DNA from: Paratissierella segnis
Lineage (GTDB): Bacteria; Bacillota; Clostridia; Tissierellales; Tissierellaceae
Assembly (NCBI RefSeq): GCF_014385195.1
Contig: NZ_JACRTG010000011.1
Coordinates: 8,185-72,184, forward strand
Reading direction: 5' to 3'
Length of the DNA stretch: 64,000 nt
Numbering within the stretch: the first letter of the stretch is position 1; every line of letters begins with the position of its first letter. The translations under genes and the position numbers were made by a program. The notes under the pieces are model-generated. The model did not search any database, had not been told where the DNA came from, and was given only the letters and a program-made list of their open reading frames with translations. Positions 26,472 through 34,505 of this stretch are shown one piece after another.

Positions 26472-27422
26472 TCAAGACAGCGCAGCTACCACTGCTCCAT
26501 AATCTCCTATTTGTTCTCCAAGCTGAGCCGGAACTATTTGAACTATACTTCTGGAGAACTTCAAAGCCTCTCTTTCAAGTTCTCTATACATAGTATCATT
26601 TAAAAATTTTCCTGAACGTACATATATGCTACCTACAATTATCAATTCGGGATTTAATATATCAATCAATATGGCCAATCCCCGCCCAAAATATTTTCCG
26701 GATATTTTAAAGACATCCAAAGCATCCTTACTATCCATTTCAGCTGCTTCCGCCACATCCTTAGCCGTTATATTCTCGATATTATCTTTTAGGAAAGATG
26801 CTTTTAGACCATTCTTGTCAAGGTCATATGCCTTCTTTTTTGCAATCTGCGCAATACCGCCTCCGCTACAAAAGCCTTCAAAACTTCCACGCTTTCCATA
26901 GCCAAGAGGACCTTCGTCTTTTAGTCTAATATGCCCTACCTCTCCTGCCATATTATTAGCTCCTTTATACAATTGCCCATTTAATATAAGTCCTGCGCCT
27001 AACCCGGTACCAAAAGTCAAAAAAATAATATTTTTATACCCTCTGCCTATCCCATATTTCCATTCTGCTAAAGCACAGGCGTCCGCATCATTTTGAAGTT
27101 TAGGTCTTACTCCCAATCGCTTATATATATAATCTGCAATAGGAACATTCTCCCATCCGGGAAGATTTGGAGGCGATATAATGACTCCTTTGTCGCTATC
27201 CAAAGGTCCTCCGCAGGAAATACCTATTTTGAAATTATCATAATGAACATTGATTTGATTAAGCATTTTTTTACCTATATCAATCAATTCATCTATTACA
27301 CTTTCCCAATTCACTGTTGTTTTTATTTCTACACGATCATGAAATAAGATTTCTCCATTGATTTCTTCCGCTAAAATTACTGCTGATTTTGTTCCGCCAA
27401 TATCAAAACCCAAAACAATCAT
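26472..27422 (-). CDS. ROK-family sugar kinase lacking the usual zinc cysteines
   Basis: The 316-residue ROK protein has the phosphate motif FDIGGTKSAV, catalytic Asp in QNDADACALAEW, GTGLGAGLI and GEVGHIRL. The family CxCGxxGCxE zinc cluster is replaced by GYGKRGSFEGFCSGGG: only one Cys remains. Some ROK subgroups vary here, so it may still be an active kinase. Its ATG overlaps the SIS gene stop by 4 bp, so the two act on the same sugar. The substrate is not predictable. Confidence 0.87.
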   Translation of the reverse strand: MIVLGFDIGGTKSAVILAEEINGEILFHDRVEIKTTVNWESVIDELIDIGKKMLNQINVHYDNFKIGISCGGPLDSDKGVIISPPNLPGWENVPIADYIYKRLGVRPKLQNDADACALAEWKYGIGRGYKNIIFLTFGTGLGAGLILNGQLYKGANNMAGEVGHIRLKDEGPLGYGKRGSFEGFCSGGGIAQIAKKKAYDLDKNGLKASFLKDNIENITAKDVAEAAEMDSKDALDVFKISGKYFGRGLAILIDILNPELIIVGSIYVRSGKFLNDTMYRELEREALKFSRSIVQIVPAQLGEQIGDYGAVVAALS

Positions 27423-28075
27423 TTTTCTTCTCCAAACATTTCATATTCTACAGCTCTACAAATAAGATGGTATAAAGGCAAATGATACTCCTGTACCTTA
27501 AAGGTTTCCTGTGATGGAGCATTAAGCAAAACATCGCTTACCTCATTTAATTTACCTCCTGTTTCTCCCGTAAGGGATATAACAAACAGTCCTTTTACTT
27601 TAGCTACTTTAGCAGCATTGTAAACGTTGGTAGAATTTCCTGAAGTGGATAGTCCAATGAATATATCATGTTCCTTTCCATAGACATAAACCTGCTGAGC
27701 ATATGCCATATCAAAGCTCACATCATTCCCATAGGCACTCAAAAACCCTGTTTGAGATACCAAAGATATTGCGGGGATTCCCTCTTGAAGGTTTTTCAAT
27801 ATATCCTTAGAATCATCTTCAGGAAAATATTCCAAATATTTTTCTTTGAAATCCTTATTTAAAGGTCTTCTAATATAAAATTCCTTTAAGAATTCCCCTA
27901 CTATATGTTCGCTGTCGGAAGAACTTCCTCCATTTCCACAGACAAGTATTTGTCCACCTTGTTTTATTTTACCTGTCATCTCTTCTATAATCAACTCCAA
28001 TTTTTCTTCCAAATAGTCCATTATAGGATAATCGTCTATGAAATCTTGAATTATAATCAAAGTATTATCTTTCAA
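27419..28075 (-). CDS. SIS-domain phosphosugar isomerase (GmhA-like)
   Basis: About 219 residues with the best start at TTG 28073-28075, which has AAAGGAG 7 nt upstream. An earlier TTG at 28126 has a poorly spaced site. The SIS fold shows GNGGSSSDSEHIVGEFLKEF and GLSTSGNSTNVYNAAKVA, the sugar-phosphate-binding loops of GmhA/sedoheptulose-7-phosphate isomerases. It has an insertion FYIRRPLNKDFKEKYLEYF typical of a GmhA-like subgroup in catabolic clusters. There are no heptose-LPS genes here, so I infer an aldose-ketose phosphate isomerase working with the overlapping ROK kinase. Confidence 0.85.
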   Translation of the reverse strand: MKDNTLIIIQDFIDDYPIMDYLEEKLELIIEEMTGKIKQGGQILVCGNGGSSSDSEHIVGEFLKEFYIRRPLNKDFKEKYLEYFPEDDSKDILKNLQEGIPAISLVSQTGFLSAYGNDVSFDMAYAQQVYVYGKEHDIFIGLSTSGNSTNVYNAAKVAKVKGLFVISLTGETGGKLNEVSDVLLNAPSQETFKVQEYHLPLYHLICRAVEYEMFGEEK

Positions 28076-28136
28076 ATATGTTCTCCTTTCTTGTAATTCT
28101 GAAATACTTCCCCTAACAATTCTCAACTATCCTTTC

Positions 28137-28282
28137 AAAAGCGGAGATCCTTCGAAGGCAATGCTCATACTGCCCGCCTCACACTTAGACTGCAAAGGGT
28201 ACACGGCAGGACGACCCAAAGGTCGATTGTGAATTGTGCATTGTGAATTGTGAACTGTGCATTGATTTAAGTTGTGCATTGA
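28137..28282. repeat. Mosaic intergenic repeat, copy B
   Basis: It begins agcggagatccttcg (as copy C), has a unique middle, then an array attgtgaattgtgcattgtg... (28227-28262). This array is the reverse complement of the array in copy A over more than 30 bp. It fills the gap between the ABC operon terminator and the SIS gene. Confidence 0.75.
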
Positions 28283-28314
28283 TTTAAAGAGGTTACATAT
28301 GTAACCTCTTTAAA
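28283..28314. terminator. Terminator of the ribose-type ABC operon
   Basis: A perfect 32-bp palindrome: 16-bp arms around the core gaggttacat/atgtaacctc, starting 31 bp past the binding-protein stop, with A/T-rich stem base giving U-runs. It separates the transporter from the SIS-ROK-ROK-manA genes, which then depend on read-through or their own promoter. Confidence 0.85.
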
Positions 28315-28344
28315 ATTTTTTATTATGAATTTTTATACTTTATT

Positions 28345-29325
28345 TTAGTCTTTTTTTAGTACGGAAACTCCTGTATCTACAACATCTTTATCTACAGTCT
28401 TTCCTTCTAACGCATTAACTGCTGTTTTCATTCCTTCATAACCCATGACATCTGGATTTTGTGCCATAGTAGCAAGTAAATATCCTTCATCGATTAATTG
28501 TAAGATAGTATCGGATTTATCAAATCCAACACCGATAACTTCTCCGCCAACTTCCTTTATGGCATTTCCTATACCTACTGTGGAGCCTTCATTCCCTCCA
28601 AAGATTCCTACAACGCCTTCAGTGATAAAGTTTGCTGCAGCGTCCTTGGATCTTGCAGCATCTCCTTCTGCATATTGAGTTTCAAGGATTGTAAAATCTG
28701 TGCCTTCAAAGGCGGATCTAAATCCTTTTTCTCTTTTTACAGTAGAATCTGTAGAAGCATTAACGCTTACAACACCAATCTTGCCTGATGTTATACCTTT
28801 TTCTTTTAGAGCATTTAACATCTCTTCTCCTGCAGTTTTACCAGCCGCTTCGTTATCTGTAGCTAGAGTTTGTACTGCTGGAAAATCAGCAGGGGAGTCG
28901 ACATATACGATCTTTATACCTTCGCTATCAGCTTCTTTAAGTGTAGCTGTTACAGCATCCGGTCCATTAGCTGCAAGCAGTATTGCATCTGCGCCGCCTG
29001 CTATGGCATTGTTGATAGACTCAATTTGTTTAGCATCATCTTTTACATCAGGTGCCAGCCATTGATAATCTACATTTCCTAATTCGTCAGCAGCCTTTTT
29101 AGCTCCTTGATCTACAGTAACCCAGTGTTGATCCATTTGGTCCATGGTGATAAGATAAACTTTATATTTATCTTTCTTGTCTGCACCGTTATCATCGCCA
29201 TTATTACCAGTATCAACGTCTTCTGCATTTTGACCATTGTCACTAGAAGTATCTTTTGGTGCGGAACATCCCACTACTGTAAAGACTAATGATAAGACTA
29301 AAATTAATGTTATGAATTTTTTCAT
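28345..29325 (-). CDS. Sugar-binding lipoprotein of a ribose-type ABC transporter
   Basis: The 326-residue protein has a lipoprotein signal (MKKFITLILVLSLVFTVVGC, Cys20) and an acidic linker (22-50). A type I periplasmic-binding domain (Peripla_BP_4, about 55-320) shows RbsB-like segments VDQGAKKAADELG, AILLAANGPDAV and KDAAANFIT. It binds an extracellular monosaccharide and delivers it to the permease at 29.4 kb. It is the last gene of the ATPase-permease-binding protein operon. The sugar is unknown, but kinases and ManA nearby suggest a hexose. Confidence 0.93.
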   Translation of the reverse strand: MKKFITLILVLSLVFTVVGCSAPKDTSSDNGQNAEDVDTGNNGDDNGADKKDKYKVYLITMDQMDQHWVTVDQGAKKAADELGNVDYQWLAPDVKDDAKQIESINNAIAGGADAILLAANGPDAVTATLKEADSEGIKIVYVDSPADFPAVQTLATDNEAAGKTAGEEMLNALKEKGITSGKIGVVSVNASTDSTVKREKGFRSAFEGTDFTILETQYAEGDAARSKDAAANFITEGVVGIFGGNEGSTVGIGNAIKEVGGEVIGVGFDKSDTILQLIDEGYLLATMAQNPDVMGYEGMKTAVNALEGKTVDKDVVDTGVSVLKKD

Positions 29326-29384
29326 TATAAATAGTCCCCCCTATATTTTTATTTATTTCAAAGCATTATGCTTTAAAAACTTAT

Positions 29385-30401
29385 TTAAGATTTTCCTTTG
29401 GATTTTGACTTGGTCACATTTTTATTTGCTCTTACAACAATATCCAAAAGAACAGATATAATAACTATAATACCTATAACAATATTTCTTATAGCAACCG
29501 GTGCTCCGGCAAATTGGAGTCCATTTTGCAGTACGCCCCAAATAGATGCACCAACTATTGTTCCCAAAAGTATGCCCTGCCCTCCCAAGGTACTTACTCC
29601 TCCAATAACCGAGGAAGCTACAGCGTAGAGTTCATATCCATTTCCGGCATCCATTGTCCCCATACCGCTGGTAGCAGTGATAATAAGTCCTACTGTTGCT
29701 GAACACACTGCGCTAACCAAATATGCTTTTGTTATTGTACTGGAAATATTGACTCCCGATAGATTGGCTGCATTGATATTGCTCCCAACCGCATAAATAT
29801 GTCTCCCTGTTCTGGTTCTGCTTAATATAAAATTAAAGACAAGCCACATTACAAGAGCAATCCAAATCGTATTATATAACCCTAAAGTTTTGCCATAATA
29901 AAAGAAATTTCTAAATCCCTCTGCTTTAGCTCCTATGGAGTCTGTATTGTAGTTATTGTTTACAATCTGTGCAATACCTCTCGCTATGGTCATAGTTCCC
30001 AATGTAGCTATAAATGCCGGAAGTTTTGCTTTGGATATCAGCTTTCCATTTAGTATCCCAATGAATATTGAAGATATATAAGAAATACATACGGCAAGCC
30101 ACGGATTCATACCCTTTGTCATTAACGTAGCAGAAATCATACAGCTCATACCTACAACAGATCCTATAGATAGATCTATATTTCCTGTAATCAGTACATA
30201 TGACTGACCTACTCCAATCAGTATAATAGGAGCAATCTGTCTAAGTAAGTTGGAAATATTTCTATATGAAAAAAAATTAGGATTTAAAAACCCGAATACA
30301 ATAATTAGCATAATAAGTCCAATACTTACAGTAATTACTTGACCCATTCCTCTTTTAGAAAAGATCCTTTTAAATCTTTTGGATGAATTATTACTTTCCA
30401 T
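29385..30401 (-). CDS. Ribose-type ABC transporter permease
   Basis: About 338 residues from ATG 30401 (GAAAGGTGG upstream; GTG 30413 overlaps that site). It is a BPD_transp_2 (RbsC/XylH) permease with 8-10 TM helices and the conserved ITGNIDLSIGSVVGM segment plus TLGTMTIARGIAQI. It forms the channel of the transporter with the ATPase at 30.4 kb. It lies 20 bp after the ATPase stop. Confidence 0.95.
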   Translation of the reverse strand: MESNNSSKRFKRIFSKRGMGQVITVSIGLIMLIIVFGFLNPNFFSYRNISNLLRQIAPIILIGVGQSYVLITGNIDLSIGSVVGMSCMISATLMTKGMNPWLAVCISYISSIFIGILNGKLISKAKLPAFIATLGTMTIARGIAQIVNNNYNTDSIGAKAEGFRNFFYYGKTLGLYNTIWIALVMWLVFNFILSRTRTGRHIYAVGSNINAANLSGVNISSTITKAYLVSAVCSATVGLIITATSGMGTMDAGNGYELYAVASSVIGGVSTLGGQGILLGTIVGASIWGVLQNGLQFAGAPVAIRNIVIGIIVIISVLLDIVVRANKNVTKSKSKGKS

Positions 30402-30421
30402 ATCAACTTCCACCTTTCTCG

Positions 30422-31939
30422 TTAAGCCTCTTTTTTCATTTCAATTTTTCTATCAAATTTAGTAGCATACTCTAGAATAATATCTTGTGTTGCTTCTTCT
30501 ATATCTAATTCCTTAGTAATCTTTCCATCAGCCATAACCAGAATTCTATCGCTAATTCCCAAAATCTCCTGCATTTCGGAAGAAACAAATAATACCCCAA
30601 TGCCTTGGTCCTTTAATTCATTCATAAGATTGTAAATTTCCACCTTTGCCGCTACATCAATACCCCTTGTAGGTTCATCAAAGATTACAACCCTTGAGTC
30701 CCTTGCCAGCCACTTTCCAACTACTACCTTTTGTTGATTCCCTCCCGAAAGACTTTCTGCATTTGCATCTGAATTTGTCAATCGAATTGTGAGATTTTTT
30801 ACTGTTTCTTCAGTAATTTCATTTTCTTTCTTCCTATTTACAACACCCATCTTCGATGTAAGTAAATCCAAATTAGGTAGTGAAATATTATCTTTTATGC
30901 TAAGCTTTGTACAGAGTCCATCCCTTTTTCTATCTTCAGGAACTAGTACAATTCCGGATTTAATTGAATCAATCGGTCTATTTATTCTTATCTCTTCTCC
31001 GTCAAGAAAAATATCACCTGATTCCTTTGGATCAGCTCCAAATAATGCTCTAGTCATCTCGGTCCTTCCGGCACCCATCAATCCGGCAATACCTACTATT
31101 TCCCCTTCATAAAGCGAGAAGTTGATATCCCTAACATGACTTCCTGCATTTAAGTTCCTTACTTCCATTATTTTTTCCCCTACTTCCTTTTCGATGCGAG
31201 GGAACTTTTCGGTAATTTCACGGCCTACCATATAGGAAATAATCTCTTTAAGGGTGGTGTCTTTATAATCCATAGACGTAATATATTGACCATCTCTCAA
31301 AATCATAACCCGATCAACTATATCTTCAAGCTCCTCCAATCTATGGGAAATATATATTATACCGTGACCATCATCCCTTAATTTTCTAATAATAGTAAAT
31401 AGCTCATCTATCTCTTTAGATGTTAAAGCAGAAGTAGGTTCATCCATTATGAGTATCTTGGCATTAGTAGACAAGGCTTTTGAAATTTCAACCATCTGTT
31501 GTTTAGATACGGATAAATTTCCAACAATGGTTTCAGGATCAATATCTATATTTAATCTATTGAGAACCTTTTTAGCCTCATGATTCATTTCTTTATCAGA
31601 TAGAACACCATTTTTCGTAACCTCTCTACCTAAGAAAATATTTTGTGCCACAGTAAGATGCTCACACATATTCAATTCCTGATGAATAATTGCTATTCCT
31701 AATTCTTGGGCTTTTACCGGATTTATATCTTCTATTACTTCACCAAATACTTTTATAGTTCCCTTATCCTTGGTATAAACACCCGACAAAATTTTCATCA
31801 AGGTAGACTTTCCGGCACCATTTTCTCCAAGCAGCGCAAGAACTTCTCCTGATTTCAGTCTTAAAGAGACATTGTCAAGTGCCTTTACTCCCGGGAAACT
31901 CTTGCAGACGTTTTCCAATTCTACCATATAATTGCTCAT
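30422..31939 (-). CDS. Ribose-type sugar ABC transporter ATP-binding protein
   Basis: About 505 residues from ATG 31939 (GAGGTGG upstream). Two fused nucleotide-binding domains: the first is complete (GENGAGKST, LSVSKQQM, ILIMDEPTSAL, YISHR); the second has the usual RbsA variation (GLMGAGRTE, LSGGNQQKVV, VVIFDEPTRGID). It powers sugar uptake. It starts the ABC operon 112 bp downstream of the degenerate homologue at 32.1 kb, with a promoter and direct repeats between them. Comparison of the two shows how far the other has lost ATPase motifs. Confidence 0.96.
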   Translation of the reverse strand: MSNYMVELENVCKSFPGVKALDNVSLRLKSGEVLALLGENGAGKSTLMKILSGVYTKDKGTIKVFGEVIEDINPVKAQELGIAIIHQELNMCEHLTVAQNIFLGREVTKNGVLSDKEMNHEAKKVLNRLNIDIDPETIVGNLSVSKQQMVEISKALSTNAKILIMDEPTSALTSKEIDELFTIIRKLRDDGHGIIYISHRLEELEDIVDRVMILRDGQYITSMDYKDTTLKEIISYMVGREITEKFPRIEKEVGEKIMEVRNLNAGSHVRDINFSLYEGEIVGIAGLMGAGRTEMTRALFGADPKESGDIFLDGEEIRINRPIDSIKSGIVLVPEDRKRDGLCTKLSIKDNISLPNLDLLTSKMGVVNRKKENEITEETVKNLTIRLTNSDANAESLSGGNQQKVVVGKWLARDSRVVIFDEPTRGIDVAAKVEIYNLMNELKDQGIGVLFVSSEMQEILGISDRILVMADGKITKELDIEEATQDIILEYATKFDRKIEMKKEA

Positions 31940-32000
31940 TGGAACCACCTCGATATATAATAAATTTTTACAGATACTTTTTTCTGTACTCCTTGAATTT

Positions 32001-32056
32001 ATAATACCATAAACAAAATAGCGGTAAGGGGGATAATCTTTTGAATAGGGGGGACA
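32001..32056 (-). promoter_or_regulatory. ABC-operon promoter with 21-bp-spaced direct repeat
   Basis: On the minus strand -10 TATTAT (32001-32006) has no good -35 (CCTTAC at 17 bp). Two direct repeats, TGTCCCCCC (32048-32056) and TATCCCCC (32028-32035), are spaced 21 bp (two helical turns) apart. The nearer one overlaps the -35. A weak -35 plus such repeats is the usual layout for activation by AraC-type regulators, here presumably the YesN protein at 34.5 kb. Confidence 0.55.
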
Positions 32057-32060
32057 TTTA

Positions 32061-33476
32061 TTAGATATTTAAAATTTTGCCATCTTCCATTATCAATAGT
32101 CTGTCTGAAACGAAAAGCGTATCCGATATGCTGACTGCTAAAATAACTACTCCAATACCTTTCTCTTTAAGCAAATTTATAAGTTCAATAATACGCCCCC
32201 TTAAATACATATCTGCATTTGAAAAGGGCTGCATAATAAATACAATTTTAGGATTTAACAAAATAATTCGCATATAAACCAAATTATATAAATCCTTCTT
32301 ATCAAGTTTTCTGAGGTCAGCAGCTTCTATATTTCCGCCTACTATATTTCTATATTCCTCTTTAATATTTTTCAGTATTTTTTTATTGACTATACTTTCA
32401 TCAAATTTATAATCCATTAACAAAAAAGTCAAATTTTCTAAATATGACATATCATAAAACAGCATTTTATCAACGGGCTCTTCAGGAACAAAAGCAATCT
32501 TATTTTCTAATAAGCTATGTGTGTCAATGATATCAATCCTTTTATGATCTAAATTTATATTCCCTTCTATAGGCTGAATCTTTCCCATGAGTATTTCGGC
32601 AATATCTTGAATTCCTTTATTGTTTATATCCAAAATAGTGATGCACTCTCCCGCCTTAACGGAAAAACTAATTCCCTTAAGATTTTCGGATGTAAAATTC
32701 TTAAATTCAAAATTTCCAGAACTCTCATTTTCATCTTTCAAGCCTTCCCTATTTTCAAAGGTAATAATATATGGTTTTAATATATCATCAGAAAAGTCCT
32801 TCTTTTCAATCACCTTTATTACTCTTCCATTTTCAAAGAGACATACCCTGTCGCATATCTTAAATGCCTCTTCGTGATGATTGGCAATATATAAAAATGA
32901 AATTCCTTTTTGAGTGTAGTATTTCATCAATTTTTGAAAATTGATTAACTCTTCGATGCTTAAAAAATTTGATATCTCTAAAATAATAATCAATTGTACT
33001 CCACTTGTTATTGCTTTGACAATTTCAACAAGGGTCTTTTCATAAAGCGATAATTCAGAAACATATTGACTGGATTGTATATTGATACTAAGCTCTTCCA
33101 ACAATTCATCGGTTTTTTCCTTAAGTTTTTTTTCATTTATTACATAGCTATCAAATTCATGATTGAGGACATATATATTGTCGATGACCTTAAGGCTTTC
33201 TATTAGCTTTACTTGTTTATCTATTAAATAAACCTTATTGTTTCTCATATTGCTATATTCGTAGTTATTAACTAACCTCTCATCAAAATATATCCGTCCA
33301 AAATCTATAGAAATATTTTGAGATATCAATTGTATTAATTGACTTTTCCCGTGATTATTTAAAGGAAGCAATCCCATAATTTCTCCCTTAAATATCTGAA
33401 AATTGATATTATCAAGATAAGTATTTCCATCTATTTCTTTACTAACGTTCTCAATCCTTAGTATTTCTTCTTTCAT
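32061..33476 (-). CDS. Degenerate RbsA-like two-domain ABC protein (predicted non-transport, regulatory)
   Basis: The 471-residue protein keeps the two-NBD layout of RbsA but has lost most catalytic motifs. In domain 1 the P-loop is PLNNHGKSQ (first Gly gone, Lys44 kept), the signature LSLYE replaces LSxxQ, Walker B reads LIIILEIS (Asp lost), and the H-loop His is Asn in YIANHHEE. Domain 2 has DINNKGIQD for the P-loop and IVFIMQP for Walker B, so no ATP site. There is no dedicated permease beside it. It lies 12 bp behind the kinase gene in a YesN-YesM-like operon and upstream of a genuine transporter. I infer a decoy subunit or signal relay rather than a transport ATPase. The long intact frame argues against a pseudogene. 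Confidence 0.85.
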   Translation of the reverse strand: MKEEILRIENVSKEIDGNTYLDNINFQIFKGEIMGLLPLNNHGKSQLIQLISQNISIDFGRIYFDERLVNNYEYSNMRNNKVYLIDKQVKLIESLKVIDNIYVLNHEFDSYVINEKKLKEKTDELLEELSINIQSSQYVSELSLYEKTLVEIVKAITSGVQLIIILEISNFLSIEELINFQKLMKYYTQKGISFLYIANHHEEAFKICDRVCLFENGRVIKVIEKKDFSDDILKPYIITFENREGLKDENESSGNFEFKNFTSENLKGISFSVKAGECITILDINNKGIQDIAEILMGKIQPIEGNINLDHKRIDIIDTHSLLENKIAFVPEEPVDKMLFYDMSYLENLTFLLMDYKFDESIVNKKILKNIKEEYRNIVGGNIEAADLRKLDKKDLYNLVYMRIILLNPKIVFIMQPFSNADMYLRGRIIELINLLKEKGIGVVILAVSISDTLFVSDRLLIMEDGKILNI

Positions 33477-33488
33477 TATTTCATCATC

Positions 33489-34496
33489 CTAATCTATTAT
33501 AAAAGGTATGGTTATTTCAACGTCTGTTCCCGCATCAATTTTACTATATACGTAAATCCCATATTCATCACCGAATATAAGTTTGATACGATTGTTGACA
33601 TTGAGCAGAGCTATGCCTCCCTTATTTCTATCCTCTTTCATATATTCAAGTGAGGTACCTCTAAGCTTTTGATTGAGCTCCTTTAATCTTTGTTCATCTA
33701 TTCCGACACCATTATCGGAAATTATAATAATCAACCTTTTGTTTGTCACAAATACCTTCAGAGTTAAAATGCCTTTCCCCATCTTTCTCTCCAAACCATG
33801 AAAGATAGCATTTTCAAATATTGGCTGCAGAGTAAGTTTCGGTATTTTTGCTTGTAATATATCCGGAAGATCTTCTTCTTGAAAATCAATATTTAATTCC
33901 AATTTATCTCCAAATCTAAATTCTTGTATTTTGTAATAAGTCTTAACATTATTTATCTCTGCATCTAAAGTTACAAGCTTATCAACATTGGAAATAGTAT
34001 ATCTAAAGAAAGTTGCCAGAGCTTCAGTCATATTAGCTATGCTATCGACCCCTTCAATCAACGCTTCACTTCTTATACCTTCCAAAGTATTGTATAAGAA
34101 ATGGGGATTTATTTGATTTTGTAAAGCCAAGTACTCTGCATGTTTTTTAGACCCTTCTATCAATGTCTTGGTGTCAATTATTTCCTTGAATTTTTGAAAC
34201 GCAAGATAAGTCTCTCGATTGAAAAATATTCTCATATCAAATACACTCATCAATATAGAACCTTGATAAAACAGCGTTAAAACTTTGTTTATTTCCTTAT
34301 AGGGTTTATATATCCATTTATAAAAATAATATAAAATTCCTGCTACAAAAATAATATATATAAATAAGAAAATATAAGACACATTATTTTGATAATTGTA
34401 TATTAAATGAAATAGGGTTATTAAAAAAACAATCCCTATCAATATGAATACAACAAAAATCCTATTAAATAGATAAATAACTTTTTTATCCTTCAT
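33489..34496 (-). CDS. Sensor histidine kinase, YesM-like, without an extracellular domain
   Basis: About 335 residues from ATG 34496 (TTAGGTG upstream; GTG 34505 possible). Two TM helices (about 8-33 and 40-60) are joined by only about 8 residues. There is then a short linker, a His_kinase domain with QINPHFLYNTLEG (His about 132) and an ATPase domain with N-box ENAIFHGLE, DNGVGID and a Gly-rich end. It directly follows the response regulator gene. Without an outer ligand domain it must sense through the membrane or a partner protein; the degenerate ABC protein encoded 12 bp downstream is the obvious candidate (inference). Confidence 0.92.
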   Translation of the reverse strand: MKDKKVIYLFNRIFVVFILIGIVFLITLFHLIYNYQNNVSYIFLFIYIIFVAGILYYFYKWIYKPYKEINKVLTLFYQGSILMSVFDMRIFFNRETYLAFQKFKEIIDTKTLIEGSKKHAEYLALQNQINPHFLYNTLEGIRSEALIEGVDSIANMTEALATFFRYTISNVDKLVTLDAEINNVKTYYKIQEFRFGDKLELNIDFQEEDLPDILQAKIPKLTLQPIFENAIFHGLERKMGKGILTLKVFVTNKRLIIIISDNGVGIDEQRLKELNQKLRGTSLEYMKEDRNKGGIALLNVNNRIKLIFGDEYGIYVYSKIDAGTDVEITIPFIID

Positions 34497-34505
34497 TTCA
34501 ATCAC

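Noticed and set aside
32061..33476. Degenerate ABC gene as a pseudogene
   Set aside because: It is an uninterrupted 471-codon frame with normal start, spacing and operon position; motif loss is even across the ATP sites while the fold segments remain. Kept as a CDS with a non-transport call.
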